The translations under genes and the position numbers were made by a program. A DNA stretch of 64,000 nt from Streptomyces sp. R28. GTDB lineage: Bacteria > Actinomycetota > Actinomycetes > Streptomycetales > Streptomycetaceae. The notes beneath the pieces are model-generated. The model worked only from the letters and a program-made list of their open reading frames with translations. It was not told the origin of the DNA and ran no database searches. Location of the stretch: positions 4,887,001-4,951,000 of the forward strand of contig NZ_CP163439.1 of the NCBI RefSeq assembly GCF_041052385.1, written 5' to 3'. Positions 9,677 to 16,911 of the stretch are shown piece after piece (position 1 is the stretch's first letter; each line of letters starts with the position of its first letter).

Positions 9677-9714
9677 GGACCGGGAGGACCGGGAGGACCG
9701 GGAGGACCGGGAGG
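9677..9714. repeat. 9-bp tandem repeat GGACCGGGA
   Basis: About four copies of a 9-bp unit lie in the short gap between the converging otsA and otsB stop codons, preceded by two looser AGGAAGACT-type units. This is simple-sequence expansion with no coding role. Confidence 0.85.
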
Positions 9715-9720
9715 CTGGTC

Positions 9721-10590
9721 TCAGCCCGTCTGAGCGGCGATCGCCTGCAGCAGCCGTACGACCCCCTGCGGGCCGTCCACCACCACGTCCGCCTTCTTCG
9801 ACAGCTCGGTGACCTCCTCGCTGCCGCTGCAGACCAGGAGGCCCGGGGTGCCGTCGGAACGGAGTTCGTCGACGGCGGCGTAGGCGGGGAGGTCGCCGAG
9901 GTCGTCGCCGGCGTAGAGGACGGACTCGGCGCCGAGTTCGCGGACGTACTCGCTCAGCGCCACGCCCTTGTCCATGCCGGGCGGACGGAGTTCGAGGACC
10001 ATGCGCCCCGGTTCGACGATGAGGCCGCCTCGGGTGGCGAGGTCGGTCAGGGGCTCGCGGAGGGCGTCGAAGGTGCCCTGGGGGTCGGCCGCGCGGCGCG
10101 TGTGCACGGCGATGGCATGCCCCTTGTCCTCGATCCACGCGCCCTGCGTGCTTTCGAGAAGGCGCGGCAGTTCGGCGCGGACGGCTGCGACGCCGGGGTG
10201 GGGGTCGGGGGCGGTGACCTCACCGCTGACGGCGTCCCAGCGCTCGGCGCCGTAGTGCCCGAGCACGACGAGGTGCTCCAGCCCCGGGACGCCGGCGAAT
10301 CCGCCGTACCGGACGGCGACGTCGGCCGGGCGACCGGTGATCACCGCAACGGAGGCCACCTTCGGGGCGAGCGCGGCGAGCGCCGGCAGCGCGTCGGGGT
10401 GGGCGCGGGCCTTCTCGGGGTCGGGCACGATCGGCGCGAGGGTTCCGTCGAAGTCGAGGGCGACCAGGGCGCGCTCGGGGCGGGCGAGGATGGCGGCGAG
10501 GCCGTCGCGCCCGGGGTGGGTTGTGGGGGTCGGCAGGGGGGCCGTGGAGTTGGTCGAGTCGGAGTCGGTCAGATCCTTGTGACTGCCCAT
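9721..10590 (-). CDS. otsB: Trehalose-6-phosphate phosphatase (HAD family)
   Basis: 289-residue HAD-superfamily phosphatase producing free trehalose from trehalose 6-phosphate. ALDFDGTLAPI holds the catalytic Asp pair (D46 nucleophile, D48), AVITGR is motif II, and YAGDDLGDLPAY is motif IV. The first 30 residues are Ser/Thr/Pro-rich and probably disordered. It converges on otsA, with the two stop codons about 60 bp apart. Confidence 0.93.
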   Translation of the reverse strand: MGSHKDLTDSDSTNSTAPLPTPTTHPGRDGLAAILARPERALVALDFDGTLAPIVPDPEKARAHPDALPALAALAPKVASVAVITGRPADVAVRYGGFAGVPGLEHLVVLGHYGAERWDAVSGEVTAPDPHPGVAAVRAELPRLLESTQGAWIEDKGHAIAVHTRRAADPQGTFDALREPLTDLATRGGLIVEPGRMVLELRPPGMDKGVALSEYVRELGAESVLYAGDDLGDLPAYAAVDELRSDGTPGLLVCSGSEEVTELSKKADVVVDGPQGVVRLLQAIAAQTG

Positions 10591-10662
10591 GGGGCGACCC
10601 TATCGAGGGAGGGGTACGCGTCGGGAGAATTCCCGCCCCCGCCGCCCCTACCCGTCCCGTCC

Positions 10663-10789
10663 CTGGGGGCTGCCGCCCCCCAGACCCCCGCTTCGGCCCT
10701 GAACGGGCCTCGTCCTTAAACGCCGGACGGGCTGAAAATCCAGCCCCTCCGGCGTTTGAGGAGCGGGGTCGAAGGGGCGGAGCCCCTTC
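10663..10789. repeat. Composite dispersed intergenic repeat (three hairpins)
   Basis: Three palindromic units in a row: CTGGGGGCTGCCGCCCCCCAG (10663-10683 with one bulge), a 17-bp stem with one mismatch made of 10718-10734 and 10741-10757, and GAAGGGGC-GGA-GCCCCTTC (10771-10789). From memory this combination recurs between genes in many Streptomyces. It may act as a terminator for the genes on both sides. Confidence 0.65.
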
Positions 10790-10842
10790 AGGATGGGGCG
10801 GGTAGGGGCGGCGGGGGCGAAACCCCTCTGCGGCACCCCGCG

Positions 10843-11097
10843 TCACCGCTCCCCCCGCCGCCCCTCCCGCACCCGCCGCAGCCGGTTCACCGTCACCGGA
10901 TCGTGGGCCAGAGCCCGGGCGTCGTCCAGCAGCGCGTTCAGCAGCTGGTAGTAGCGGACGGGTGCCAGGCCAAGTTCCTCGCGTATGGCCCGCTCCTTCG
11001 CGCCGGGACCCGCGAAGCCCCGGCGTTCCAGGGCAAGGATGGCCTGCTCCCGCTCCGCGAGGACGGCAGCGGCGTCCTCAGGCTGCTCCTCGTTCAT
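10843..11097 (-). CDS. DUF3263-type small protein
   Basis: 84-residue protein, MNEEQPEDAAAVLAEREQAI at the start and a basic tail (RRVREGRRGER). The segment GAKERAIREELGLAPVRYYQ looks like a helix-turn-helix-like motif of the actinobacterial DUF3263 family, which is proposed to bind DNA. The ATG at 11097 has no clear Shine-Dalgarno; an in-frame GTG lies at 11106 and a TTG at 11127. It sits just downstream of the sugar-binding protein gene on the same strand, 35 bp after its stop, so the two may be cotranscribed. Confidence 0.8.
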   Translation of the reverse strand: MNEEQPEDAAAVLAEREQAILALERRGFAGPGAKERAIREELGLAPVRYYQLLNALLDDARALAHDPVTVNRLRRVREGRRGER

Positions 11098-11132
11098 GGG
11101 TCGCACCGTAACGCCCCCCACCGACAAGCGAC

Positions 11133-12434
11133 CTACTCGGCACTCTCCGCCCGCGTAGCCGTCGACTGCAGCTGCCCCAGGACCGCCGACGGACTGCCAC
11201 CGGACGCGACCGTCCTGCCGATGCGCTTCTTGATGTCCGCACTGACCGCGGCCCAGGAGGTCCGGCCGACGGGGTAGAGCTCGGACAGCGGGAGTTCCTC
11301 GAGGAAGGGCTTGAGGTCGGCGTCCCCCTTGGCCCCGGTCATCACCGTGGACGCGGAGTTCGTGACGGGCAGCAGGTCGTACTCGCGGGAGAAGTCCAGG
11401 ACGTTCTGCTTGTCGTAGACGAAGTCGAGGAACTCGCCCACCTGCTCGGCATGGCCGTTCTGCTTGAAGGCCATCATCCAGTCGGCCACGCCCATGGACA
11501 TCTTGGTGGGGCCGTCCGCCCCGGGCATGGGCACCATGCCGAACTTCACGCCCTTGTTCGCGGCGATCCGCATCAGCGAGGGGTGGCCGTTGAGCATGCC
11601 GACGTCACCCGCCGCGAAGGCGGAGAACGCGTCGGCCCGATTGAGCTCGCCGGGCGCGACCGGGCCCGTGAGTCCCTTGCCGACCAGGTTGTTCTTGAGC
11701 CAGTTGAAGGTGGCGACGTTCTCCGCGGAGTCGATGCTGTACGTGCCGAGGTCGGCGTCGGTGTATCCGCCCCCGCCGCTGAGCAGCCACTGCATCGTCT
11801 CGGCCTGCGCCTCCTCGGCCCCGAGCGGCAGCGCGTACGGGTACTTCACGCCCTCCGCCTTGAGCGCCTCGGCGTCGGCGGCCAGCTCCTTCCAGGTCGT
11901 CGGCGCGGTGAGGCCGGCCTTCTGGAAGAGGGTCTTGTTGTAGAAGAGCAGGCGAGTGGAGGAGGCGAACGGTATGCCGTACTGCACCCCGTTGACCTGC
12001 CCGGCGTCCGCGAGCTGCGAGACGAAGTCGGCCTGGACGGGGATGGAGAGCAGGTCGTCGGCCTGGTAGAGGAGGTCCTTCGCGGCGTAGTCCGCGTACG
12101 CGCCGATCTGCGCCAGGTCCGGCGCCTTCCCGGCGTCGACCATCTCCTTGACCTTGGCGTCGACGTCGTTCCAGGAGTACACCGTGACGTCGATCCGCAC
12201 GCCGGCGTGCTCCTCCTCGTACTCCTTGACGAGCTTGTCCCAGTACTTCTGCGAGCTGTTCGCCCCGCTGTCCCCGTAGTCCGCGGCGACCAGCTTGAGC
12301 GTCACCTCGTCCGAACCACCGGTCAGCCCGCAGCCGCCCAGAGCCGCCGTCAGGCCCAGCGCGGTCATCGCCGCGATCGTTCCCGTACGCCCTGTACTCC
12401 TACGCCGCTGCACGCAGAACCGCCCCACACCCAT
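11133..12434 (-). CDS. ABC sugar-transport solute-binding lipoprotein (orphan)
   Basis: About 433-residue extracellular solute-binding protein of the carbohydrate ABC family (cluster 1). The N-terminal signal ends in a lipobox (ALGGC), predicting a lipid-anchored protein on the outer face of the membrane. The body has typical features of the fold (FYNKTLFQKAGL; AFAAGDVGMLNGHPSLM). No permease genes are next to it, so it must pair with permeases elsewhere and probably with the shared ATPase MsiK, encoded at 48385 in this window. DasR-like sites in the divergent promoter imply control by amino-sugar status. The start is uncertain: ATG at 12434 or ATG at 12461. Confidence 0.88.
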   Translation of the reverse strand: MGVGRFCVQRRRSTGRTGTIAAMTALGLTAALGGCGLTGGSDEVTLKLVAADYGDSGANSSQKYWDKLVKEYEEEHAGVRIDVTVYSWNDVDAKVKEMVDAGKAPDLAQIGAYADYAAKDLLYQADDLLSIPVQADFVSQLADAGQVNGVQYGIPFASSTRLLFYNKTLFQKAGLTAPTTWKELAADAEALKAEGVKYPYALPLGAEEAQAETMQWLLSGGGGYTDADLGTYSIDSAENVATFNWLKNNLVGKGLTGPVAPGELNRADAFSAFAAGDVGMLNGHPSLMRIAANKGVKFGMVPMPGADGPTKMSMGVADWMMAFKQNGHAEQVGEFLDFVYDKQNVLDFSREYDLLPVTNSASTVMTGAKGDADLKPFLEELPLSELYPVGRTSWAAVSADIKKRIGRTVASGGSPSAVLGQLQSTATRAESAE

Positions 12435-12435
12435 G

Positions 12436-12450
12436 TTCGAAACTTTCGAA
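12436..12450. promoter_or_regulatory. Inverted repeat TTCGAAA-C-TTTCGAA
   Basis: Perfect 7-bp arms with a 1-nt spacer, immediately upstream of the 12434 start (or inside the longer reading frame). The short-spaced, CG-centred form resembles LacI-family operators. No cognate regulator is adjacent. Confidence 0.4.
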
Positions 12451-12470
12451 ACGTCATACATATTGCCCCC

Positions 12471-12486
12471 ATAGGTCTACACCACG
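12471..12486. promoter_or_regulatory. DasR-responsive element (dre-like), site 1
   Basis: ATAGGTCTACACCACG matches 12 of 16 positions of the dre palindrome AGTGGTCTAGACCACT as I recall it. It lies in the divergent promoter of the sugar-binding protein and nagK. Confidence 0.6.
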
Positions 12487-12488
12487 TA

Positions 12489-12504
12489 AGTGGACTAGAC
12501 CTCT
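12489..12504. promoter_or_regulatory. DasR-responsive element (dre-like), site 2
   Basis: AGTGGACTAGACCTCT matches 14 of 16 positions of the dre consensus. It lies directly before the nagK start region, consistent with DasR repression of nagKA relieved by amino-sugar phosphates. Confidence 0.75.
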
Positions 12505-12532
12505 CGTGGGTGCGCAAGACACACTGTCCCCC

Positions 12533-13501
12533 GTGAGACATGTCATCGCCCTCGATGTGGGCGGCACCGGGATGAAGGCCGCGCTGGCGGGAGCGAGCGG
12601 TGCCGCGCCGCACGGGGAAGCGCACCCCGTGCCCCACCAGGCCCGCCGCCCCACCGGGCGTGAGCGCGGGCCGGACGCGGTCGTCGAGGGCATCCTCGAC
12701 TTCGCCGCCGAGCTGCGCGCGTACGGCGAGCAGCACTTCGGCGAGCCCGCGGCGGCCGTCGGCGTCGCCGTCCCCGGGATCGTCGACGAGGAGCGCGGCA
12801 TCGCCACCTACTCGGCCAACCTGGGCTGGCGCGACGTACCGCTGCGGCAGCTGCTCACCGAACGGCTCGGCGGTATGCCCGTCGCCCTCGGCCACGATGT
12901 GCGCACCGGCGGTCTCGCGGAGGGCCGCATCGGCGCGGGCAAGGGCACCGACCGTTTTCTCTTCGTGCCGCTCGGCACCGGGATCGCCGGCGCCATCGGC
13001 ATCGACGGCCGAGTGGAGGCGGGCGCGCACGGCTTCGCGGGCGAGATCGGCCACATCGTCGTACGGCCCGGCGGGCCCGCCTGTCCGTGCGGGCAGCGCG
13101 GCTGTCTGGAGCGGTTCGCGTCCGCGGCTGCGGTGAGCGAGGCGTGGGCCGCCGCCTGCGGGGACCCGGGAGCGGACGCGGCGGACTGCGCCAAGGCCGT
13201 CGCGTCCGGTGACCCGAACGCCGTACGGGTGTGGCAGGAGGCCGTGGACGCACTCGCCGACGGCCTGGTCACCGCCCTCACCCTGCTGGACCCGCGCACC
13301 CTGATCATCGGTGGCGGGCTCGCCGAGGCGGGGGAAACCTTGTTCACACCGCTACGGGACGCCGTCCGGCGGCGGGTCACGTTCCAGAAGCTGCCGGAGA
13401 TCGTCCCTGCGGCCCTCGGGGACACGGCCGGCTGCCTCGGCGCCGGCCTCCTGGCCTGGGATCTCCTCGACCACATCAACCGTACGGAGGTAACTCCCTG
13501 A
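12533..13501 (+). CDS. nagK: N-acetylglucosamine kinase (ROK family)
   Basis: 322-residue ROK-family sugar kinase phosphorylating intracellular GlcNAc to GlcNAc-6-P. DVGGTGMK (8-15) is the ATP phosphate loop, and CPCGQRGCLE is the ROK zinc-binding cysteine motif. The GlcNAc assignment rests on coupling to nagA (overlapping TGATG) and on the dre sites. GTG at 12533 gives the usual family N-terminus MRHVIALDVGG; an in-frame GTG at 12506, right after dre site 2, would add nine residues. Neither has a Shine-Dalgarno, so a leaderless mRNA is possible. Confidence 0.88.
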   Translation: MRHVIALDVGGTGMKAALAGASGAAPHGEAHPVPHQARRPTGRERGPDAVVEGILDFAAELRAYGEQHFGEPAAAVGVAVPGIVDEERGIATYSANLGWRDVPLRQLLTERLGGMPVALGHDVRTGGLAEGRIGAGKGTDRFLFVPLGTGIAGAIGIDGRVEAGAHGFAGEIGHIVVRPGGPACPCGQRGCLERFASAAAVSEAWAAACGDPGADAADCAKAVASGDPNAVRVWQEAVDALADGLVTALTLLDPRTLIIGGGLAEAGETLFTPLRDAVRRRVTFQKLPEIVPAALGDTAGCLGAGLLAWDLLDHINRTEVTP

Positions 13502-14736
13502 TGGCTGCCGACCTGGGGGCGCGGGACAGCGCCGATATGCGGCTCCGCCGCGGTGCGCGAGCAACCACACACAGCCCGCACCCCGCAACCGCCAAGGCGC
13601 CCCTCGTCCTGTCCGGCGCCAACGTGGTCATGCCGACGGGAACCCGCAAAGAGGGCCAAGTGATCGTCGACGGCACCCGAATCGCCGGCACAGCCCCAGA
13701 AAACGCTCACCGCATCGACCTCACCGGCCACTGGCTGGTCCCCGGCTTCGTCGACATCCACAACCACGGCGGCGGCGGAGCCTCGTTCACCTCAGGCACG
13801 CCAGACGACGTAGTCACCGGCATCCACACCCACCGCCTGCACGGCACCACCACCCTGGTCGCCTCCATGGTGACCGGCGACATGGACTTCCTGACCCGGC
13901 GAGCCGGCCTCCTCTCCGAACTGGCCGAGCAGGGCGACATCGCCGGCATCCACTTCGAGGGCCCGTTCATCTCCCCGTGCCGCAAGGGCGCGCACTCCGA
14001 GGAGCTGCTGCGCGACCCGGACCCGGCGGAGGTGCGCAAGCTGATCGACGCAGCGCGCGGCAGGGCCACGATGGTCACCCTGGCCACCGAACTGCCGGGC
14101 GGCCTCGACTCCGTACGCCTGCTCGCCGAGCACGGCGTCATCGCGGCGATCGGGCACACGGACGCGTCGTACGAGCAGACGGTGGAGGCGATCGAGGCGG
14201 GCGCGACGGTCGCCACGCACCTGTTCAACGCGATGCCGCCGCTCGGTCATCGCGAGCCGGGCCCGATCGCGGCCCTGCTGGAGGACGAGCGGGTGACCGT
14301 AGAGCTGATCAACGACGGCACCCATCTGCACCCCGCCTCGCTCCAGCTGGCGTTCCATCACGCGGGCGCGGGCCGGGTCGCGTTCATCACGGACGCGATG
14401 GACGCCGCGGGCTTCGGCGACGGCCGCTACATGCTCGGCCCGCTGGAGGTGGAGGTGGCCGACGGTGTGGCACGCCTCGTCGAAGGCGGCTCGATCGCGG
14501 GGTCCACCCTCACCCTCGACCGCGCTTTCCAGCGGGCGGTGACGATCGACCGGCTGCCGGTCAAGGACGTGGTCGCGGCGCTGTCCGTCAACCCCGCCAA
14601 GCTGCTCGGCCGGTACGACCGCATCGGCTCCCTGGAGCCCGGCAAGGACGCCGACCTGGTCCTGCTGGACTCCGACTTCGACCTCAAGGGCGTGATGCGC
14701 CGGGGCGAATGGGTGGTTGAACCCCAACTGGGGTGA
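13501..14736 (+). CDS. nagA: N-acetylglucosamine-6-phosphate deacetylase
   Basis: 411-residue amidohydrolase that removes acetate from GlcNAc-6-P to give glucosamine-6-P. Metal ligands include VDIHNHGG (H87, H89); HFEGPFIS, IGHTDASYEQ, THLFNAM and ITDAMDAAG are the other family blocks. The start overlaps the nagK stop (TGATG) and is preceded by a strong GGAGGTAA Shine-Dalgarno, so coupling is likely. Residues 5 to about 32 (LGARDSADMRLRRGARAT onward) are not enzyme-like; they are encoded by a dispersed intergenic repeat, an apparent in-frame insertion into the 5' end. The enzyme proper begins around APLVLSGANVVMP. Confidence 0.92.
   Translation: MAADLGARDSADMRLRRGARATTHSPHPATAKAPLVLSGANVVMPTGTRKEGQVIVDGTRIAGTAPENAHRIDLTGHWLVPGFVDIHNHGGGGASFTSGTPDDVVTGIHTHRLHGTTTLVASMVTGDMDFLTRRAGLLSELAEQGDIAGIHFEGPFISPCRKGAHSEELLRDPDPAEVRKLIDAARGRATMVTLATELPGGLDSVRLLAEHGVIAAIGHTDASYEQTVEAIEAGATVATHLFNAMPPLGHREPGPIAALLEDERVTVELINDGTHLHPASLQLAFHHAGAGRVAFITDAMDAAGFGDGRYMLGPLEVEVADGVARLVEGGSIAGSTLTLDRAFQRAVTIDRLPVKDVVAALSVNPAKLLGRYDRIGSLEPGKDADLVLLDSDFDLKGVMRRGEWVVEPQLG
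13512..13595. repeat. Dispersed Streptomyces repeat (copy B) inside the nagA reading frame
   Basis: CCTGGGGGCGCGGGACAG, then GATATGCGGCTCCGCCGC and GCGCGAGCAACCACA, align with copy A at 5433-5505. Here the element is translated as part of NagA. Confidence 0.6.
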
Positions 14737-14897
14737 TGTGTCCTGCTGTTGAGGGCGGCGGTTGTCCTGGGAGACTGGGACGGCCGCCGTCCGTTTGGCA
14801 TGATCAAGTCCGCCCGGCGAGGCGCCCGGCAGACAGATGCGCAAACACGTTCTGAACTTCTTCGCATTCGGAACTTCTTCGGGGGAGGTCGGCCCAG

Positions 14898-15827
14898 GTG
14901 ATCCTCACGGTCACGCTGAACACCGCTCTCGACATCACCTATCGCGTACGGGCGCTACGGCCCCACGCGTCCCACCGCGTCTCCGAGGTCACCGAACGCC
15001 CCGGCGGCAAGGGCCTGAACGTGGCTCGCGTCCTCGCCGCCCTCGGCCACGAGGTGACGGTCACCGGCTTCGCGGGCGGCGCGACGGGCCGCGTCGTACA
15101 GGAGCAGCTCACGGCGACGCCCGGCGTGGTGGACGCGCTGGTCCCGGTGGCGGGCGCGACCCGGCGCACCATCGCCGTGGTCGACGAGCGAACCGGCGAC
15201 ACGACCCAACTCAACGAACCGGGCCCGACGATCACCTCGGCCGAGTGGTCCGCCTTCCAGGAGGCGTACGAGGATCTCGTCCCGTCGGCCTCCGCGGTGG
15301 CCCTGTGCGGCAGCCTGCCACGGGGGGTGCCGGTGGGGGCGTACGCCGGTCTGGTACGGGCCGCTCGCGCGGCGGAGGTTCCGGTGCTGCTGGACACCAG
15401 CGGCGAGGCACTGCGCCGGGGCGTCGCCGCCCGCCCGGACATCATCAAGCCCAACGCCGACGAGCTGGCCGAACTCACCGGTTCCCACGAGCCGTTGCGC
15501 GCGACGCAGGACGCCCGCCGACGGGGGGCGCGTGCGGTGGTGGCCTCCCTCGGTGCGGAGGGCCTCCTCGCCGCGACCCCCGACGGCCGCTGGCGCGCCA
15601 CCCCACCGACCCGCCTCCACGGCAACCCGACCGGCGCCGGCGACGCGGCGGTCGCGGGCCTGCTGTCAGGGTTGGTGGAACGGCTGCCGTGGCCCGACCG
15701 ACTGGCCCGCGCGGCGGCGCTGAGCGCGGCGAGCGTGCTGGCACCGGTGGCGGGCGAGTTCGACCGGGGGGCCTACGAGGAGCTGCTGGGGCGGGTGGCG
15801 GTGACCGGGGAGGTCACCGCGGCCTGA
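14898..15827 (+). CDS. PfkB-family sugar kinase (1-phosphofructokinase/tagatose-6-phosphate kinase type)
   Basis: 309-residue ribokinase-superfamily kinase of the phosphosugar branch. It begins MILTVTLNTALDITYRV, has GGKGLNVARVLAALG near residue 36, and carries the C-terminal anion-hole motif NPTGAGDAAVAG with the catalytic aspartate. Substrates of this branch are fructose-1-P, tagatose-6-P and similar. The GTG at 14898 follows GGGGGAGGT. It lies 161 bp downstream of nagA on the same strand, so a role in amino-sugar or hexose-phosphate metabolism is plausible but unproven. Its stop codon directly abuts the stop of the converging gene. Confidence 0.85.
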   Translation: MILTVTLNTALDITYRVRALRPHASHRVSEVTERPGGKGLNVARVLAALGHEVTVTGFAGGATGRVVQEQLTATPGVVDALVPVAGATRRTIAVVDERTGDTTQLNEPGPTITSAEWSAFQEAYEDLVPSASAVALCGSLPRGVPVGAYAGLVRAARAAEVPVLLDTSGEALRRGVAARPDIIKPNADELAELTGSHEPLRATQDARRRGARAVVASLGAEGLLAATPDGRWRATPPTRLHGNPTGAGDAAVAGLLSGLVERLPWPDRLARAAALSAASVLAPVAGEFDRGAYEELLGRVAVTGEVTAA

Positions 15828-16790
15828 CTACGACTTGTACCAGCCCTTGATCAGCCACATCTGGTCGAGGAGCGCGTCACACTGGTTGCCTTGCTCGCAC
15901 GAGACCTTGATCGTGTTCGTGCCCTTGTTGAGCTGGATCCAGTTGTAGGTCTTCGTCCAGCCCTTCTCGTAGTCGCCCTCGGGGCCGCCCGACCAGTTCT
16001 TGAGGTCGACCGGGGAGTCAGAGGCGGTGCCGTTGACCGTAAGGGTGGCGTTCTGGTCCTTGCCCGGGACGCTGTAGCCGACGAACACGGTGTACTTGCC
16101 GGACTTCGGGATGCCGTCGACCCTCCAGGTGACCGAGGAGCCGACCTGGTTGAAGCCCTGGACGTACACGCCGCCGTCAGCCTGGGCGCCCTTGACGTCG
16201 GACGCGGTGGCGGCAGTGCCGCCGAGGGCCAGGGCCTTGGCGTCGATCGTCGGCAGGTCCTCTTCGGCCGCCTGGCTGTTGCTGTTCGACGGGCTCGGCG
16301 CGCTGCTCTGCTGGGACTGCGTCGGCGTCGAGTCGGCCTCGTTGCCCGTCTTGTCCTTGTCGTCGCCGCCCAGCATCGCCACGCCGATGCCGATGACGAC
16401 CGCCGCGACGACCGCGATCGCGCCGATCAGCAGGCCCTTGGTGTTGGGGCCCCCGCCGCGGCCGCCGCCGGAGCCGCTGCCGCCGCTGTACGCCGGCTGC
16501 TGCTGGGCCGTCGGGGCCCCGCCGGGGTGCGTCTCCGGCGCCGCGTAGTGCGCGTTCGGCTGGCCGTAGGCGCCGCCCTGCTGTTGCGGTATCTGGCCGT
16601 AGGGCGCGGTCGGCTGCTGCTGGCCGTACTGGCGCTGGCCGACCGCTCGCGCCCGGTTGACCGAGCCCGGGTAGCCGTAGCCCCCGCCACCGGAGGGGGG
16701 CTGGGCGCCGTTGGCCTGCCCGTCGGCGTAGAGGTAGCCGAACGGGTCGTCGTCCTCGGGCGTAGTTGCGCCGTTGTTGCCGGACGTCAT
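15828..16790 (-). CDS. Membrane-anchored protein with C-terminal carbohydrate-binding (CBM35-like) domain
   Basis: 320-residue protein in four parts: a Gly/Gln/Tyr/Pro-rich cytoplasmic N-terminus (1-118), one membrane helix (about 119-140, LLIGAIAVVAAVVIGIGVAM), a Ser/Gln linker, and a beta-sandwich module (about 190-320). That module has features of CBM35/CBM6 (YVQGFNQVGSSVTWRVDG; ending DQMWLIKGWYKS). It is likely a cell-surface sugar-binding protein without a catalytic domain. The ATG at 16790 begins MTSGNNG; longer starts upstream lack support. Its TAG stop is adjacent to the PfkB TGA. Confidence 0.75.
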   Translation of the reverse strand: MTSGNNGATTPEDDDPFGYLYADGQANGAQPPSGGGGYGYPGSVNRARAVGQRQYGQQQPTAPYGQIPQQQGGAYGQPNAHYAAPETHPGGAPTAQQQPAYSGGSGSGGGRGGGPNTKGLLIGAIAVVAAVVIGIGVAMLGGDDKDKTGNEADSTPTQSQQSSAPSPSNSNSQAAEEDLPTIDAKALALGGTAATASDVKGAQADGGVYVQGFNQVGSSVTWRVDGIPKSGKYTVFVGYSVPGKDQNATLTVNGTASDSPVDLKNWSGGPEGDYEKGWTKTYNWIQLNKGTNTIKVSCEQGNQCDALLDQMWLIKGWYKS

Positions 16791-16911
16791 CCCTTTGGTA
16801 CTCCTCACCAGGTGCGGGCGGATGCGATACGTGGGGTCAGAATGGCGAGCCTACCCGCTCCTGCTGACCCAAACGGGTGACTCGGATCGCATCAGCTCGC
16901 TGACCTGGGAG

